Both the position numbers and the translations under genes were made by a program. A stretch of DNA of 64,000 bases from Bostrychus sinensis (Eukaryota > Chordata > Actinopteri > Gobiiformes > Eleotridae), in NCBI GenBank assembly GCA_020698575.1, contig CM036248.1:24788229-24852228 (forward strand), in the 5' to 3' direction. Below are positions 1 to 14,442 of the stretch, piece after piece. The notes beneath the pieces were generated by a model, which made no database searches, had not been told where the DNA came from, and worked only from the letters and a program-made list of their open reading frames with translations. Numbering within the stretch: the stretch's first letter is position 1; each line of letters opens with the position of its first letter.

Positions 1-1485
1 GTGTTTGCTGTACCATTCTTTATGTAAATGTGCATATCTGCTGAGGCATTACTGGCCTTTAATGGGTTCACTGACTGCATTATTAAGACATAATATAATT
101 GAACCAGGACAGAGAAAGACACATTCTGTATAAGAACCTGGGCAGAATATTGAACACATGTAAATGGCTGCTGTTCTCTAGAGAAACGACAGCCTCCAAA
201 GTGAGGCCTTTAAATAAAAAAATTTCAAACCCTGATGGAAATCTCCTTTGGTCTCTATCTGGGCCTTTTCTTATGTAAAGGTCCACTTTTGGTTTCATCA
301 GAGGATCAAGACTAAGGGCTTTTCTCCTCCTCCTTCACAAGCCTTCAGTCTGCCTGTGACCCACTGGACTCTCTCTTGTAATGGCTCCCCTCTTCTCACC
401 TTGAATACATGAATAAGAGATTAGACCATGCTCAGAGCACTAGCGGACACTGACCTCTTCGATTAGCTTCTCCTGCTGGTGTCTGCTCAGCTTTAAAGTG
501 TGAGCCTGCAGTAAATCCCATTGCCACACCTGAGGAGGAAGGTCCCCATTACCTTGTTATTTCTAAGCCAGAACTGTCCATTTAAGGCTCATTTAATTCT
601 ACAGAGTGCAATGGATGATATTTCAGACTTAACTTTTTAACTTTGACTGTGACATTGCCGCAGCGCACAGTAAAAACTCCATGAAATAGTTTGGGCCAGA
701 AGCATGACCTCCGTTACATCAAATATCAGCACTTACTGTATTACCCAGCACCAGGAGACAGCCGCACCACATGAAAACACACAGCTCTCAATTCAGTTAA
801 ACACGTCCATCAGCCTGAAAAAGGTTTTATGGATGTGACAGACTGAAAGACTTTGGATCTGCAAAATATACTTAAAAAACACAGTATGTTTTGTCTTTTT
901 TATCTAAATCCTAACTAAAATGTTCAAGTGACTATATTAACCCTACTAATATTAGTATTATAGTATATACACTAAAGATCTTCAATAAAACATGTGGGAG
1001 ACACAATTCTAGAAGCTGCTGACTTCAGTGGTAATGTGTACCAGCAGCCATTTTAACAGTCTGTTAAGTTTTTGGATCTGTTTTTTATACAGTTCATATT
1101 TATTCTCTTCATGTGTGTTGCGTTGACAGTTTCACCAATCATTTGGGAGGAAAAAGTCATAAAAAACCTCTAGTTTCAATAAAAATAGTTGCTTGTTTGA
1201 TATTGTATAAAGCTTTAATTGGAATAAAATGCATAGCACATCTGCTGGTTTCCCTCCTACTTCTCTGTTTCATGAGCACATCTTGTTCTTTCCTTTCCAG
1301 CTGTCTCTAAAGCGCTTGGAAAAAAGACAGTTGTTTATAAATACTCATCAGTCTTCATTTCTATAAGGTTTGTTCTTGAGTTGACCTGTATGCAAAGAAA
1401 AGTTAGAGTTATCAGTAAAGCAGCTGAAACAATATTGGTGCATGCATCCTTTATTTATTTCTCTTAAGAAATCCACACTCATCCA
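1..1485. other. No gene recognised
   Basis: A+T-rich unique-looking sequence. The open frames are 65 codons or shorter, have no recognisable domain, and do not sit between convincing splice sites. I see no repeat family, RNA gene or structured element. It is best read as intergenic or intronic background. Confidence 0.6.
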
Positions 1486-1817
1486 CCACTTTATTAGACA
1501 CACCTCTCCAAATGGCTGTTAAAATAGCTAATTATCGAATCCAATGGCAGCAACATTTTGAAGATAAACTTGCTGAAGTTCAAACTAAGCATCAGAGTGG
1601 AGGAAAAAGTGGCTTAGAACATGACATAGTTGTTGGTATTTTAGTACTGCTGATCTGCTGGGTGTTCCCACACAATCATCTGGGTTTATAGAGAATAGTC
1701 CTAAAAAGATAAAATATCCAGCCAGACTGGTTCCAGAGGATAGAAAGGCAACTCCAATAACCGCTTTTTACACCAGGGTCACTTTATTAGGTACAAGGTA
1801 TACCCAATAAAGTGACC
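1486..1817. mobile_element. Small DNA-transposon relic with ACTTTATTAG-type ends
   Basis: The left end reads CCACTTTATTAGACACACCT. The right end, read on the other strand, begins GGTCACTTTATTGGGTATAC, so the two ends form imperfect terminal inverted repeats around about 330 bp. The interior (around 1550-1770) matches, from memory and loosely, a widespread vertebrate repeat whose ends read CACTTTATTAGGTACACC. There is no open frame of useful length, so this is a non-autonomous or decayed copy. I do not assign a superfamily. A second terminus-like segment just inside the right end suggests rearrangement. Confidence 0.6.
1777..1817. repeat. Fold-back at the right end of the 1.5-kb element
   Basis: GGTCACTTTATT at 1777-1788 is the exact reverse complement of AATAAAGTGACC at 1806-1817. 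After one mismatch a further GGTA/TACC pairs. The 41-bp segment therefore contains two element termini head to head, which would form a short hairpin. Confidence 0.8.
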
Positions 1818-4800
1818 GCTGAGTTTATATTGTGCTGTAGTGTTTGCTCAGAAAACCCTCAGGTGTTCCATCATCAAGTTTAAGGATCGGGGAGGGCTGA
1901 GCTGCAGGTTGATCCAGAGCATGATTAATGTGAGAGGGGCCCGCTTCACTCCTGACCCCCCGCCCACTGTCCAGGATGTGCTCAGTGGGCTGTGCAGCTC
2001 TGAATCTCAAGGGTCACTGAGCTGTCTCCCACACGTCCTGTAGTCCCTTTAGTTCTCCCTTCATTCTGACACATTCTTGTATTTCTGGCCATCCGTCTCC
2101 CGTCGGAGGATTCCACAGCATTGCAGCGGCTTTTAGTGAAAGATGAGGGAGATCACAGAGGATTTCTTCTTCTTTGACCCTGCCATGCCCTTCATCTTCC
2201 TCTCACAGTTTGATCTATCAAACACAAGAGCTGCTTATTGTTGTTTGGCAGCAGGCTCGTGGCTCCTGGCTCTGCCTCTATATCCACCTCACATTGTTGC
2301 TGCCAGTGCTGCTCTTTTGGGAGTAAGACAGTGTATTAGCATTTGTTACTGTTTTCATTATCCACAGGTGCCTAAAGGCCGCTATTTTTTCTGACAGTTA
2401 GGCTGATGTTTATGTTATTTTTTTCCGTTGCTTTTTTTTTTTTTTTTTACTTGAGATACTAAGATTGTCTGATAGTGACCCTTGATTTGGTCACTAATCC
2501 TAATAAAACAGCCTCTGCCTTTTGTCTATATATTTTGTTGTGTCTGTTTCTATCTGGAGTTTTTTCTAACAACATATATTAGTTGATTAGCTGTTCATTA
2601 GTTGTGCATAGATCAAGATGCCAAGCCTGTCAGAGTGATCTCAAACAAATAAAAGCACATCTGTCTTTTCATATATATTAGCAGAGTTGTGGTGCATTAG
2701 GCTGTTTACACCAACACAATCACTTTGTTGCCTTTTAACATTCCCATTAGAGATTATGGGTTCTCTACTCTGTCAGGTCGTAGATAATATGGATGGATCT
2801 AACCTCTCTGCGGTGAAATCTTGTCTATAATCCTGTCAGTGTCATGCCTCTGTTGTCCACGCACCAGTCAGAAGAAAGCTGAGTTTTAAAACAATCCCAC
2901 GTCTTGTTGTTTTAATGTGTAGCCCACCTGTGCTTACAGGATATACAGCAGCTGGTGTCAGGAGGTGGATGTGTGTGGTGACAGAGGATAATGGCATCTG
3001 GAGGTGGCAGCCATGTTTGTTTTTATCTATTTTGTGGAGGCCCTTGTTGCAGAACGGCAGGTCAGACTGTCAGATTTCTCCATCAGTTTGATGACAGGTG
3101 TCAGTCAGTGCATGTCATGCTTGTCTCTGCTGATGAACACTGGTGTGTTCATGTGAGCTGCTGGAGCCTTCAGCCTTCTGTTCAGGCTTGACTGTAAATA
3201 TAAGAACCACACTGTAATTGCCAATTAAAAATCCTGTGGCTTCATGAGGGAAAACGTGACTCTGTGTTACAATACATCAGCCAGCAGTGGTTCTCAACTG
3301 GTTTGATTTTTCAAGTTATTTTACTACACTTCTTACGATTAAACAATATTTAGGCTTCAAATAAGCTGAACATTAAAACTATGCTCAATATCCCTGTGCC
3401 CTGCTCTTGGGTACACAGGGAGATATTTGTCAAGTGGCAATCTGAGTTTTGAAATGTTGATTGATGATAAGGTGCATTTTAATTTGCATTAGTATGAAAA
3501 AAAAGAGATCCTACTTAAATGTTACTTGCAGTTTCAAAAATTTCTTGTCAAAATAATATCCACATGAATTTGTTATACTACAACAAAGTTAAATAATGAA
3601 TGCTGATTAAAAGGAGGCAGGGTATTGTTTCAGCACCAGTTCACCACCACCATGCCCAGCCCCTTTGTTCAGTGCAGGCGGGGCACAATAGTTGGAGCAC
3701 ACATTAATGCACACTATCCTAATGGCATTACAAATTACAAAGACAAGATTTTTTTGAAGTGGGAAAGTAGGGGGTTCTGGGGGTCCTACCCCAGGAAAAT
3801 TTCAAGAAAACTTAAGTAATATTTTGTATGGTGCCCCAGGCCCTGATGCTGCTCTGCTCCGCCCTTGCTCCAGCACACACATCACACACACTCTATAAGC
3901 CTTCAGTCTCATCACACTGGGCTGTGGACAGTGGCTTCAGAAAACACTAAATGCTACCAAAACTTTTGTCAGAACATCTGAACTTATGTTTTATGTTGCT
4001 TTTATAATAATACAGCCAAGATAAGAAATACGCTGAGAAAAATGCTTTGAAACGAATCACAGTAAGTGCACATATTATTTCAATGTGGTGTTTATGATCA
4101 TATCTCTGCAATTATGAGGTCGATTGTCAAACAAAAACAGGTTTGAAGATGGAGAACTGTTGCGCACCTTTTTGAAAACTGTTCCTAGTGTCTATGTCCA
4201 TCAATAGATGGGTTCTACGCCAATTCCTTAAGCACTACAGTGAAGCGGATGCATTGTCCAAAATGTAGTGCAGTTTGTTTAGTGGCCTTGAGTCTTTCAC
4301 TGACTGAAATATCTCCATTAGTGCCATTTACAACCTTATAGATGAATTTGTTGATGCCATAACAGATTACTAGGAAAAATGGAACTCTTTTTCAAACTAA
4401 TATCTCAGTAGTAGAGCCTGTTTGTATAAGCAGAGCTAAACCTGAGAGTGAGGTGCAGGTCAGCCTTGTTGCTCACCACCAGCTTCTGCCCTTCACTCAT
4501 TTACAGCTCATTTGCAGCTCTGGCTCCAGCAGACAGAGCAGGAAGAGTATTTACATGTGTGAAATGAACTCTGGATCTGAAGAATGAGCCGCTGGTGATG
4601 ATGTTTTCCTGTTGACTTTACCCCTGGCCTTTCTTTCTTTGGGGATCTGAATGTGTTTGCTTTGTACAACTTAGAACTTGACTGAAAATATGAGCCTGAG
4701 GTTAACTGTGGCAGCTCAACAATAATTCTGTAGTAGTAGGCTTAAGGAGCCATGTTGTGCATACTACACTCCATTTAGCCCTTATGCATTTTGCATAAAA

Positions 4801-6060
4801 TTGAACTGTTAAAGGATAAATGCATACAAGTAGAAAGTTCAGTGATTACACATTGTTCTTCTCAAGGAAGAATCATACCTAAGGTCTCTCCATGTGCTTG
4901 TGATGCCCAAATGACAGTATTATTAGCTATTCCACTCAGTAAATGTCCTTACTTGAAAAGACAGGATGAGCCAAAAGGTCGAGCCAGTGAACCCAACATA
5001 AAAGTGAACAAACAGCAGTAGATATTTTCCGAATGGTATTGCTGTAAAAATCATTATTTTGTCAAACTAACTGCAGGGTCACAGAGAAAATAAAAGTCTG
5101 GGTCCCCCCCCTGTGTTACCTTTAACCCTAAATCAATGGCAATCTATAAATAAATAAAAGTCCCTAAAGGAGAGGTGAATATTTTCTCAGCTTCTCTTTT
5201 CTTCACAGTATGTCTCTACAGATGTCACATGACTGCAGCCTCCATCTGCACAACTTCAACTCACAGCATCACCGCTGAGCTGGAGTCTGTGCTGCCTCAC
5301 GTTTTTCTCTGAAGACAGCTGGACCACAAAGCTCCCAGCCTTTTTCAACAACACAGGTAGGCCTACTTGAAAGTTTGGGGTGGAAAATGATGGCGTAGTG
5401 GGGCCATGGTTGGGACGTTTGCTCTTTTTGCATAATAAATGAATAATGGTTACAAGTAGGCTATTTGTTGACATCTAGCTGTAAATATAAGGTTATTTGA
5501 AGCTTAAAAAGTGTAGTGCATCTGGGATTAAATCTCTCATTAGATAGAGAGATAAAGGGAAAGATGAAAGCAAAAAGAGGTGGTGCTGTGATACAAAGTG
5601 TTATTGGGAACACATGAACAAAATCCCAGTAAAACCTTGTTTACCTCGTGGTGTGATGAAGGGGGAGAGCATACAAGGCGTACTGGTGGTGGAGCCGCAT
5701 TGAGGTGAGAATTTTGACCCTGCAGCCAATAAAAAAGTATTTTTAAACATTTATGTTGGCAGCCAGGAGTCCAAAACTTGCAGCAGGTACAGTTTGAATT
5801 GGAAGATGAGTAACAATGTTTTTCCCCTTTGTGCTTCCTTCAGAGTACCTTGGAGCACTGGGGCATTTGTAGTGATCGTTCTTTGGAGCGCCGAGTGCAT
5901 CAGCGTTCATCCCTGTGTGGGCCTGCTGCTGTTTAAAGTCTGACCAGAGTATGACCCGATCATACTCTGAGGAGTTTCCCTGTTATTCTGTGAGTCAGTG
6001 TTAGTAATCCTTGCGCAGCCTCCATACAGTGAACTTGGTTCATCCTGATTGATTAAACAC
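1818..6060. other. No gene recognised
   Basis: Background sequence with a poly-T tract near 2430-2449. A GGGGGTCCTACCCC-type segment near 3778-3792, within 3620-3850, may be an old repeat fragment, but I cannot assign it. The frame at 1840-2043 runs straight out of the transposon relic and shows no domain. A splice-acceptor-like tract near 5183-5208 and a donor-like CAGGTAGGC near 5355 bound about 150 bp with stops in all three frames on the same strand, so I do not call an exon. Confidence 0.5.
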
Positions 6061-9000
6061 TATATATATATATTTATAAACCTGAGAGAATTCACAGACC
6101 CAGAGGTACCATGCACAATTCAATTCTTCTGAGTCAGCAGCTAAAATATCCATCTACACTAGACTATATAAAGTTACTGCACACCCAAATGTACCAGGTT
6201 TTAAACACAGGGGATAATATTTGTGGATCACTTCTGTAAAATGTGTTGTTTGCTTTCTTCTGAAAAGTAGAGATTTGTAATCCAAAGCAAGAATAAGCAA
6301 ACTGCTTATGTTGAAGACTATGACTCAGGGGCAAAGTTCACTCTGAAAATAGAAGAATGCAGCCTTTACTTAGCAACAGAAGAAATGTTAAAGCCCAGTT
6401 GTGTTTAACATTAATTATGTTTCTTGTAGATTGTATTTATTCTGTTTATATGCAGTTTGCAGGCATAGTATTTTCGTCTCTGTCTGTCAGGGCCATCAAT
6501 TCATCTTTAAATAGTTTTTAAGAGACCACTCAATAACTGGAATCTCAGCAAATCTGGAAACCCACACACACTATAAACAAATTCATAGTGTTGTTTGCAT
6601 TTACAAAAATAGTTACAGCTGTTCTTATATAGTCTCCCATATACCAATCTAATGATGGAATCCTAAAGGCCAGATCTTTTGAGTCTATTTGCTATAATTT
6701 CCATCTCATTAAAACAGCGCTTTTATCTGTGCTGAGTCTGCATGGAAATCTGAGTTAATGCACACTTCCACACACATCACAAGCCTGCATGCTGTGTGTG
6801 GATGTGCTGTTCAGGCCAGACTTCATAATAAGCTGTGTGTCAGATAAACAGCTTTGCATACATTTTTCCACCCAACATGGAGAGTAGATGTCTGTTTTCT
6901 TTATCAGAAAATGTGCCTCATGAGTAATCACTGAGCCCTGACACCGTCTGAGAACACAGCATCTCCACAGACATTTATGACTTGTAGCATCATTACATTA
7001 GTAAATATGAGAATGACACGGAGACCTCTTCATGTTGAGTATTAGCCAATAGAATTATATTTTCTGAATCCTCTCTTTATTCCATTATTTATAACTTGGT
7101 AATACTGCACTGTGTTTTATGTATAGCTGTCCTGATGGAGATGGTTGGGCCCACATACTGTCAGGGAGGCCTTTTTGGGAAGGCTTGATGGAATAAAAAA
7201 TGCATTAAGCCTTAGTTCTGGTAATCTGTCATCATTCAAGTGGTTTAGCCGTTTAGAGGGAGTAAAGGGTGGAGAATCAGATGTGGAAGGAGGAGCCCTG
7301 GGTGGAGAGCACATCTGTGTCTGCTCTCCTGGATCATATGGCAACGCAGCTGGGGCTTCAGACCTTAATTCTGCTTCTGAACCACACCCATAATCAATCT
7401 GTTGGCAGAGATTCATGGTCATATTTCCAGTCTGGTATAAGTTTTTGAACCTTTTACATTACTGTGAACACAAGCATATGTTCAACTGCTCCCACTTACA
7501 AAAGAAAAAAAAAAAAAAAAAGGCGTATGTATTCTCCTGCCTCTGTTATCCATTTTGTTCATTACATCCATTTCTGAAGTCTATGCACTGTGCACCTAAA
7601 GCAAATCACTTCACATAATGAATGAATGAATAAATGAATATTAAATACTCTGCCCATGCACAAGCAGATTTAAATGTCATAATTAAAATGCTATGACTGA
7701 ACTAGGGTCAGGTATCATCTCAGCTAATTAATCCCTCATTATTTAATCAGTGTGATGTCGAAACACCAGACAAGCATTAGACTAGTATGCTATTGTTAGT
7801 AACTAAATGTATCCTTACAGTCAAACTGGTAATCTTTCCCCAGTAGATGTAAAATAGACCGAACTGAGTTTAATTTGGGGTTATCCGTCACACTGCAGGA
7901 GCTATTTGTCATTTGGAAACATTTCCTATTTTGGGACCCAAAATATTTAACCATCCTAACCCTTATTTTAAAATTGGAAGCAGGAGGCATGCACATGAAC
8001 AGACAGTGTAAGCTGCCTGTCAATCACAGACTTAATACTAATGTAACACAAAAATATATTCTCTACTTACTCTTCTGTTACATATTGTACTGGAATTAGA
8101 TGTTATTTTATTTTAGCAGCATTAGTCTAACCACTTTATGTCTTAAGCCCAGTAAACCCCGATGTCCTAATTGCCACTATGAGGGCTACAGCAGATCCCC
8201 TCAGTGTTCCAAAGAAGGCACTGGCCTATTTTTGGATTCTGTCATTCAAAGAACTGTAAATGCAACTTCAAAGATACAACTATAGTCTGTACAACAAAGC
8301 AGGTAAATGTAGTTAAGCTGTGTTGACCATAAAAGGTGAAGAGTATTGATCTGATAAGATGGGCAGTGGCTGGAGAAGGGTTTGTTATTGGGATGTGAAT
8401 TAGAAGTTACTGGATTTCACCGAGTCACACACTCACAGCAGAATACAGCAAAGAGATAGAAAAGGCTCTCTGTCAAATCTGATTACTGCTGTCTGCTCTC
8501 GCTGTCTGTCTGCCTCGCTGTGACCTTTGACCTCACAAGCTACCACTCCCTGCCCATCCTCGGACTCTCATCTCTTGATCAGGCAGGATTTAGTTGCTCT
8601 GGCAGCTACATACATAACTTTTTTTTTTTTTTTTAAGATTGTTCATGCAATTTTCAAACTGATAACTTTCAGCATGCTGTAAAAACACACAAAAGTAAAG
8701 CAACACTCCCTATTTTACACTATTTATCTTTTTTCCTTTTCCCTGTAAGAAGTACACAGTCTTCAAGGTCAAAAGTGTGATTTTGTCCGAGAAAAAAACA
8801 CATTCTGAAAAGTAAGGAAGATTGCTTTGTGCACGTTTGATAAACAAAAAAATGCGTTTCATCAGCCATGACACACAATCTGTCTGTGAACTTTGCTGAA
8901 CTTGAGAATTTATGCCTGTCAGTACTGAACTTGTGCTGAACCCAGAAGTGCTACATATTTCACCCATTTGACTTTTCGGATTATCTCTCTAGATGTCTGC

Positions 9001-12000
9001 TTTTACTCTCTTGTGCCTTGCAAGAATTTTCTTTATATGGCAATGCTTTTTATTATTAAGTGTGATGAAAGGCTGTGCTACCATGGTCAGATGCTTTTTC
9101 TCCATCAGAAGAACGTTGGTTGTTGAGGTAATTGGTTTATACAATGTTTAGTCAAGACTGAAGGTAGCAATTTATTGAACCTGTTTTTCTGCCTTTTTAT
9201 CTTATCCAATTATTTCTAATTATTTTATTAAAATCAACTACACACTTTTCATGACACATTCCATTCAGCATCCTCAGACCTATCATATTTTAATTACCCA
9301 GGCTCAATTATAAATGTTTTACAGCTTTTATTTTTCAAATTGTATTCACCAAACATTTAAAAGGCATTAATTACTATTGGAATTGTCAGAATACTCCATA
9401 CTCCATTGTGCTTTTTTGAAGAAGGAAAGAAAGGGCAAAATGGAATAATACTTCAGCACAATAAATATATAAAGTGTATTTTTTTAGTCTTGTGAAGGTC
9501 AGAGGTTGATTTCAGGTGAGGTAAACTGTACAGCTTGTTTAAGAAGGACAGTTGGCAGAGGAAGAAGAAGACCCAGTTCCAGGAAGCTTTGTTCTCTGTT
9601 CATCAGAAACATTAGATGTCATACCCAGCATGCATCACTGCAGCTGTGTGTCCCCCTGACCACCACCATCAGTGGCACTGCCAAGGGAAGATTTTCTTTG
9701 GAAATCACAGTGTGGCTTTGAGGAAAAGGACGAGCAGCTTCTGTCAGAGCAGAGAGATGAGTGGATAGTGATCGCCCGGGGCTTGTTACATTCCAATTTA
9801 ATTTTAGCTCTGCACCTCTTATTCACAGTAAGGTTGAAACATTATTACATTAAGTATGCCTCATGGAAAGATTTGGGCTGCTACTCAAATCTCAGACCAA
9901 TCTGTGTGACCATAAATTGAGGCTAGATATTACAGTTTTACAAAGCCTAGTTTTAAATGACCATTGGCTCTTTATATTCCCCATCCAGTTATAGTTTATA
10001 CCTATTGTTAATAACCTCTTAGGCCCAGTTACGACATGACAATAACATGGCACATCTCCTTTTGAAATAATTCAGCTTTGAAGCCAGTTGCTAATACACT
10101 ACAATTTAAACCTGTTCATAAATAACAACCGTCTCTGGTTTTACTAAAGGACTAATGATGATGCTGTGCTTTCTGGTAAAAGAGCTCTACCCAAAAGATT
10201 GATCTCCTCTTTCCTAATCATGAAATTACCTGAAGTAGTGCTGATAAACAAGCCTCTGTATGGATTTTTGTGCAGTGGATGCCATTTACAGCAAAAGTCC
10301 CAGACAGAAATGTACAAAAAGCTGGTTCCTTACAATGTTCTGGAGACAGAGATCAGAGATAAACAAACTGAGGCCTTGTGTGGCCAGACAGACAACTCCA
10401 AGGTTTCTCTGATGTTTTTTTCTCTAAGAACACTTTCATGATCTTTAGGTCTCAGAGGAGGATCTCACTGCAGACCCCTTTTTCATGAAGGGTGTACTCA
10501 ACACTGGGTCATCGCACTGTAAAACAAAACACACAACAACGTGGCTTCAGGACTAAAGCTTTATTGTTACTATAGTGATGAGAGAAACAGTGAAAGTGTA
10601 CATCTGCTGGAAGAGGAGATGTCAAATAACATGTCAGTACATACTTGTCCTTACAGCAAATAAAGGGAGTGATAGATGGAAACATTGTTAGAGGTAAATG
10701 TTTTATTCCAAAAGTAGCCTTTACAATTTTTTAATGATCACATTTTAAAAAGACAGCCTTATTCCAGCCTGAGGTACAACTTTTGAATAGACTTAAATAT
10801 CAGAAGTGACCCAGGTTAGCTACAAACAGCCCTGAGTGATAACAGTGATTCCTCTGCTTCTCCACAGTTTATGGCTCTAATAACAGCCTGTTTGTAATCT
10901 GTGTCTCACTCTAATACATCATCTTCGGAGCATCAGATGGTAGAGAATTGTAGAGCTATAGGGAAAGGAAACACAGATACAGAGTCTGGTGAGTATTTTC
11001 TATCTGCACCACTTTCAACAAGAAACATGACTTGGCCATTGCCTTAGTAATCTCATAAGATAAAGGCAGCAGCATGTGGTAACCTACAGGACCATGACTT
11101 TAGTGTTATCTGACTAGTACATGATAGTATGGCTTTCTTAAACTTAATAACCAAAAAGTAGTTTCAGCATGTTGTGTCTGTCAGCATGTTGGTATAGATC
11201 CAAGCAACGAAAATTGTGAGGCATGGTGTGCAAGTCATACAAATCCCTAATTCACTTCCTGCTGCAATTAATTGTAAACAGATTTAGTGATTATGTAATA
11301 TTTAAGTCTTGTTTCTGATTAACATCTTAATGAGTTGAGGATTCGCCAACACCAATATTTAAAACAAACATGGTTTAACATGAGGAGCATCTGTCACTCT
11401 GTTCATCAGATTATCTGCAGAGGTGGACTCAGTCAATATGCCCTCAACCAACAATTAACCTGTGAACACAAGAGAGGAAATAAACAGAGCTGCCTAATGC
11501 ATTTAAGTGGACTTAAATAGGATTAGCGCTGATCAAGAGAATGTAACAACACTGGAATACACAAACAGACAGGGAAGTAATGGAGATGTGAGGAGTATTG
11601 GGATTGACTGACTATATTGTTTGACTGTTGTAGTGTTTAATGTAGCTTGACCTATTTGTACTTAGTGTATATTGGTATTTGATGTTGTGCTAGTACAAAA
11701 TGTTATACTAATTATTTTATTCTTATTGTATGTTCATAAAGTTAATATGGTCTGTACATATAGAGACATTTAAAAAATGATAAATCTTTTTAAATCTTTG
11801 AAGTGTCTTTTTTTGTATTTGCACTGATCAGACGTCAGTCTTTCTTTCCATTCTGGACATGACCTTCTCTATGTCCCTCACTGGTTAGAGGTGTCATTCA
11901 TGTTGAAAAGTCATCCATGCACAGCGTAACAATGACCTCTGCGTCTTCAGCCTGTCTTGCCTTGATCTGAACACACCTCTGTTTGACTTCTGACTTCTGT

Positions 12001-14442
12001 TTCTTAACTTTCTCATATATTCCACTCCAGATCTGCAGTGGCTCTAAAGTAGGTTAGGAATGATGTAAAGTCGACTTATTGTTTCTGACAGACTAGGATC
12101 CAAAGATTTTTCCACTTTATTCACTGAAAATGTCTGCAAGGGTAAGCTCAGTGTGATATTACAGTGGAAAATGTAATATATTTAAAGTATTACCATCATG
12201 AGCGCATAACTGACAGTTTTGTATTTGTTTCTTTAGAAAAAGACATCTAAAGCTGAATAACGCAAGATGCTTTGAGAGTATTTTATAATACTTCACATGA
12301 TTGCCACACTTCACCTATCCATTTAGTGTGCTGTAAAGTAATACAGGTGTGACATAGGCCAGCAAATGAGAGAGAAACACAGCACCAGGCAAAGCATCAC
12401 CACATCACCCAGTGTCATCTTTATGACATCTAGTATCACACAAATCTCCCACTTTACCCCAAAACTCGGCATAAAATTGGCTATTCCTATTGGGTCTATA
12501 TTGCATCAGTTTTGTTGTGCTTTCATTCAGGTTTTGTCACAGTCAAGTTTTTGTCACTGTCTGATGGTGTGCACACTGAATGCTGCTGCTGTTTGCTGCA
12601 GGTGCAGTAAAGGATCATGGGAGAAAAGCAAAGCATTTCCATTTCAAACAAAATGTGTTTGTAGATTAATGTGTGTTTGTGTGTGTGGCCAGGTGCAGTC
12701 TAAATCTACAGATATAAAGCTGTGTGTTCTCAAATGTCTTTGTGATGTTGCAGGTCAGAGTGTTGTTAAGAGAAAAGGCTGGAGCTGGTGGAGCACAGAA
12801 GTGGATTGTGAAAGTGTTCTTGTGACAGTGTTCCTGTGATGTAAACCTGATAGAGACAGTTATTTATACAGTGTTTGTGTGTCCACAGTGTTGACAAAAC
12901 TGTTGCTTTCTGTTCATGAAGGAAGTACACAATGTGAACATGAAGCTGCAGCATGCGTTCAGATGTTGACAGGGTCAGGGTTAGCAGATCACATCATTTC
13001 TGTAACAGAAATCATCATCAAGACGTCAGGTCTTCACTGAGTGGCTCTGGAGCTTTAACTCACAACAAATGTTCCTCTCCTGACTCCAGAATGTTTGACC
13101 CAGTCTTGGACTGACCACCTCCATTATCCTCAAAAACGCTGTGGTGCCAGACTGGTCTTGGCACCTCTGTCCCTCTCACAGACACCAGGAGCTTATCCAC
13201 TGCAAAAGTTGCACACAGTTACTCCTGGCCAGTTTCATCAAATCATCAAATATTACTATGGTGTCATAATTTTTTATGTTTTAAATTCAAAATGCTTTCA
13301 GTGGTCTAGTTGTGCTGCAGCCATTGTCTGCTTGTGATACATAATATAATCAAAAGCGAAGATGGTGTCAGGCAGAATACAAAATTGATTACATCAGGGT
13401 CCTTTTGTCCTCTAGGTTTATAAGCTTTGTGTTTTTTGATTGCAGTATTATACATTATCTAATAGTTATCACTCTCCTCATTACTTTGCCTTTAGATTGA
13501 CATGTACTTTGAGTGACAAATAGGAAATTATTATTAATCTTTAATGTCACCTTTAATCCGACTTTGTCTCTGGTGCAGTGGAGCGTGGCTGATTTGCATT
13601 ACTGTTCAATCAGGAAGAAGAGAAAGAGGAGAGTTAGAGGAGCTGGACAGTTAGCGTCTGTGTGCAGGTCTACACTGTGATGTGTGTGAACGTACAGATA
13701 AAACTGGAGAAGTGGCCTCTGTGAACACACAACACTGTTCTGTTGAATATACCAGACTCTGTCCTCCTCTGGGCTCAGTCTTATCTCTGGATCTCTTCTA
13801 ATCTCCTCTCACCTCTCGCTCTACTGTAGCACAAATACATTTCCTCATTCACTTCTTCTGTCATTAGATATCTCCACATCTCATATCCAGTGGGTCAATT
13901 CTGACTTATTGTCTGTAGCTGCAGTAGGGTGTGTGTCAGAAACTCAGGATGTAGCTGTTACATTGACAAATGCAGGAATATCCAGACTATACTTAAATAT
14001 AGACTGTAAGCCATAAAACATAGCTCATTTAAATGTGCCCAATAATAAAGCGATGTATTGAGTGCACAGAGGACCCACTGGTTTTAATAGTATGGGTCCC
14101 CCAGGAGCCATTGACTGAGACAAGCCCCACTTTCTACCTCTGTAAACGTCACTGCAGCTAATACCAATCTGAGTATATGTGTACTTGTAAGTAATTTGTG
14201 GTGTATTTATTGGCTGTAAAGTAAAATATCTGACTTCACATTTCCATTCTGTAAATAATAAAGAGGATCCTGTTGTTCAGTTGATTTCCAATGCCAGGAT
14301 CCTTCCTTGGTATTTATCCTTTGGAGGGATCATCATCATCAGTTTCTGCCAAAGTGGTGTTCCAAACCCCACAAGAAACTGGTTAGAGTCAGTCATTCTA
14401 GCTGTGTTTTGCATGATCCACAGCTTAAAACAAAAAAAAAAA
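6061..14442. other. No gene recognised; includes two unconvincing long frames
   Basis: Over 8 kb without a recognisable gene. A short TA run sits at 6061-6073. There is a poly-A tract near 7504-7520 followed by ATGAATGA-type repeats near 7619-7640, and a poly-T tract near 8618-8634. The longest frame in the window (12366-12839, 157 codons, plus strand) is rich in Cys, Ser and Thr from TGTG-type sequence and has no domain. At 7117-7422 frames are open on both strands over the same 250-300 bp, again without recognisable similarity. Both are probably chance. Confidence 0.5.

Noticed and set aside
5183..5360. Splice-acceptor-like tract and donor-like CAGGTAGGC framing about 150 bp
   Set aside because: All three frames on the same strand contain stops; such pairs occur by chance. 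A non-coding exon cannot be excluded.
7117..7422. Open frames on both strands over the same 250-300 bp
   Set aside because: Looked like a possible exon, but neither product resembles a known protein and no splice sites fit.
12366..12839. Longest open frame (157 codons, plus strand)
   Set aside because: Composition follows TGTG/TGCTGC-rich sequence, with no domain, no start context and no splice evidence; length is within chance for 64 kb.
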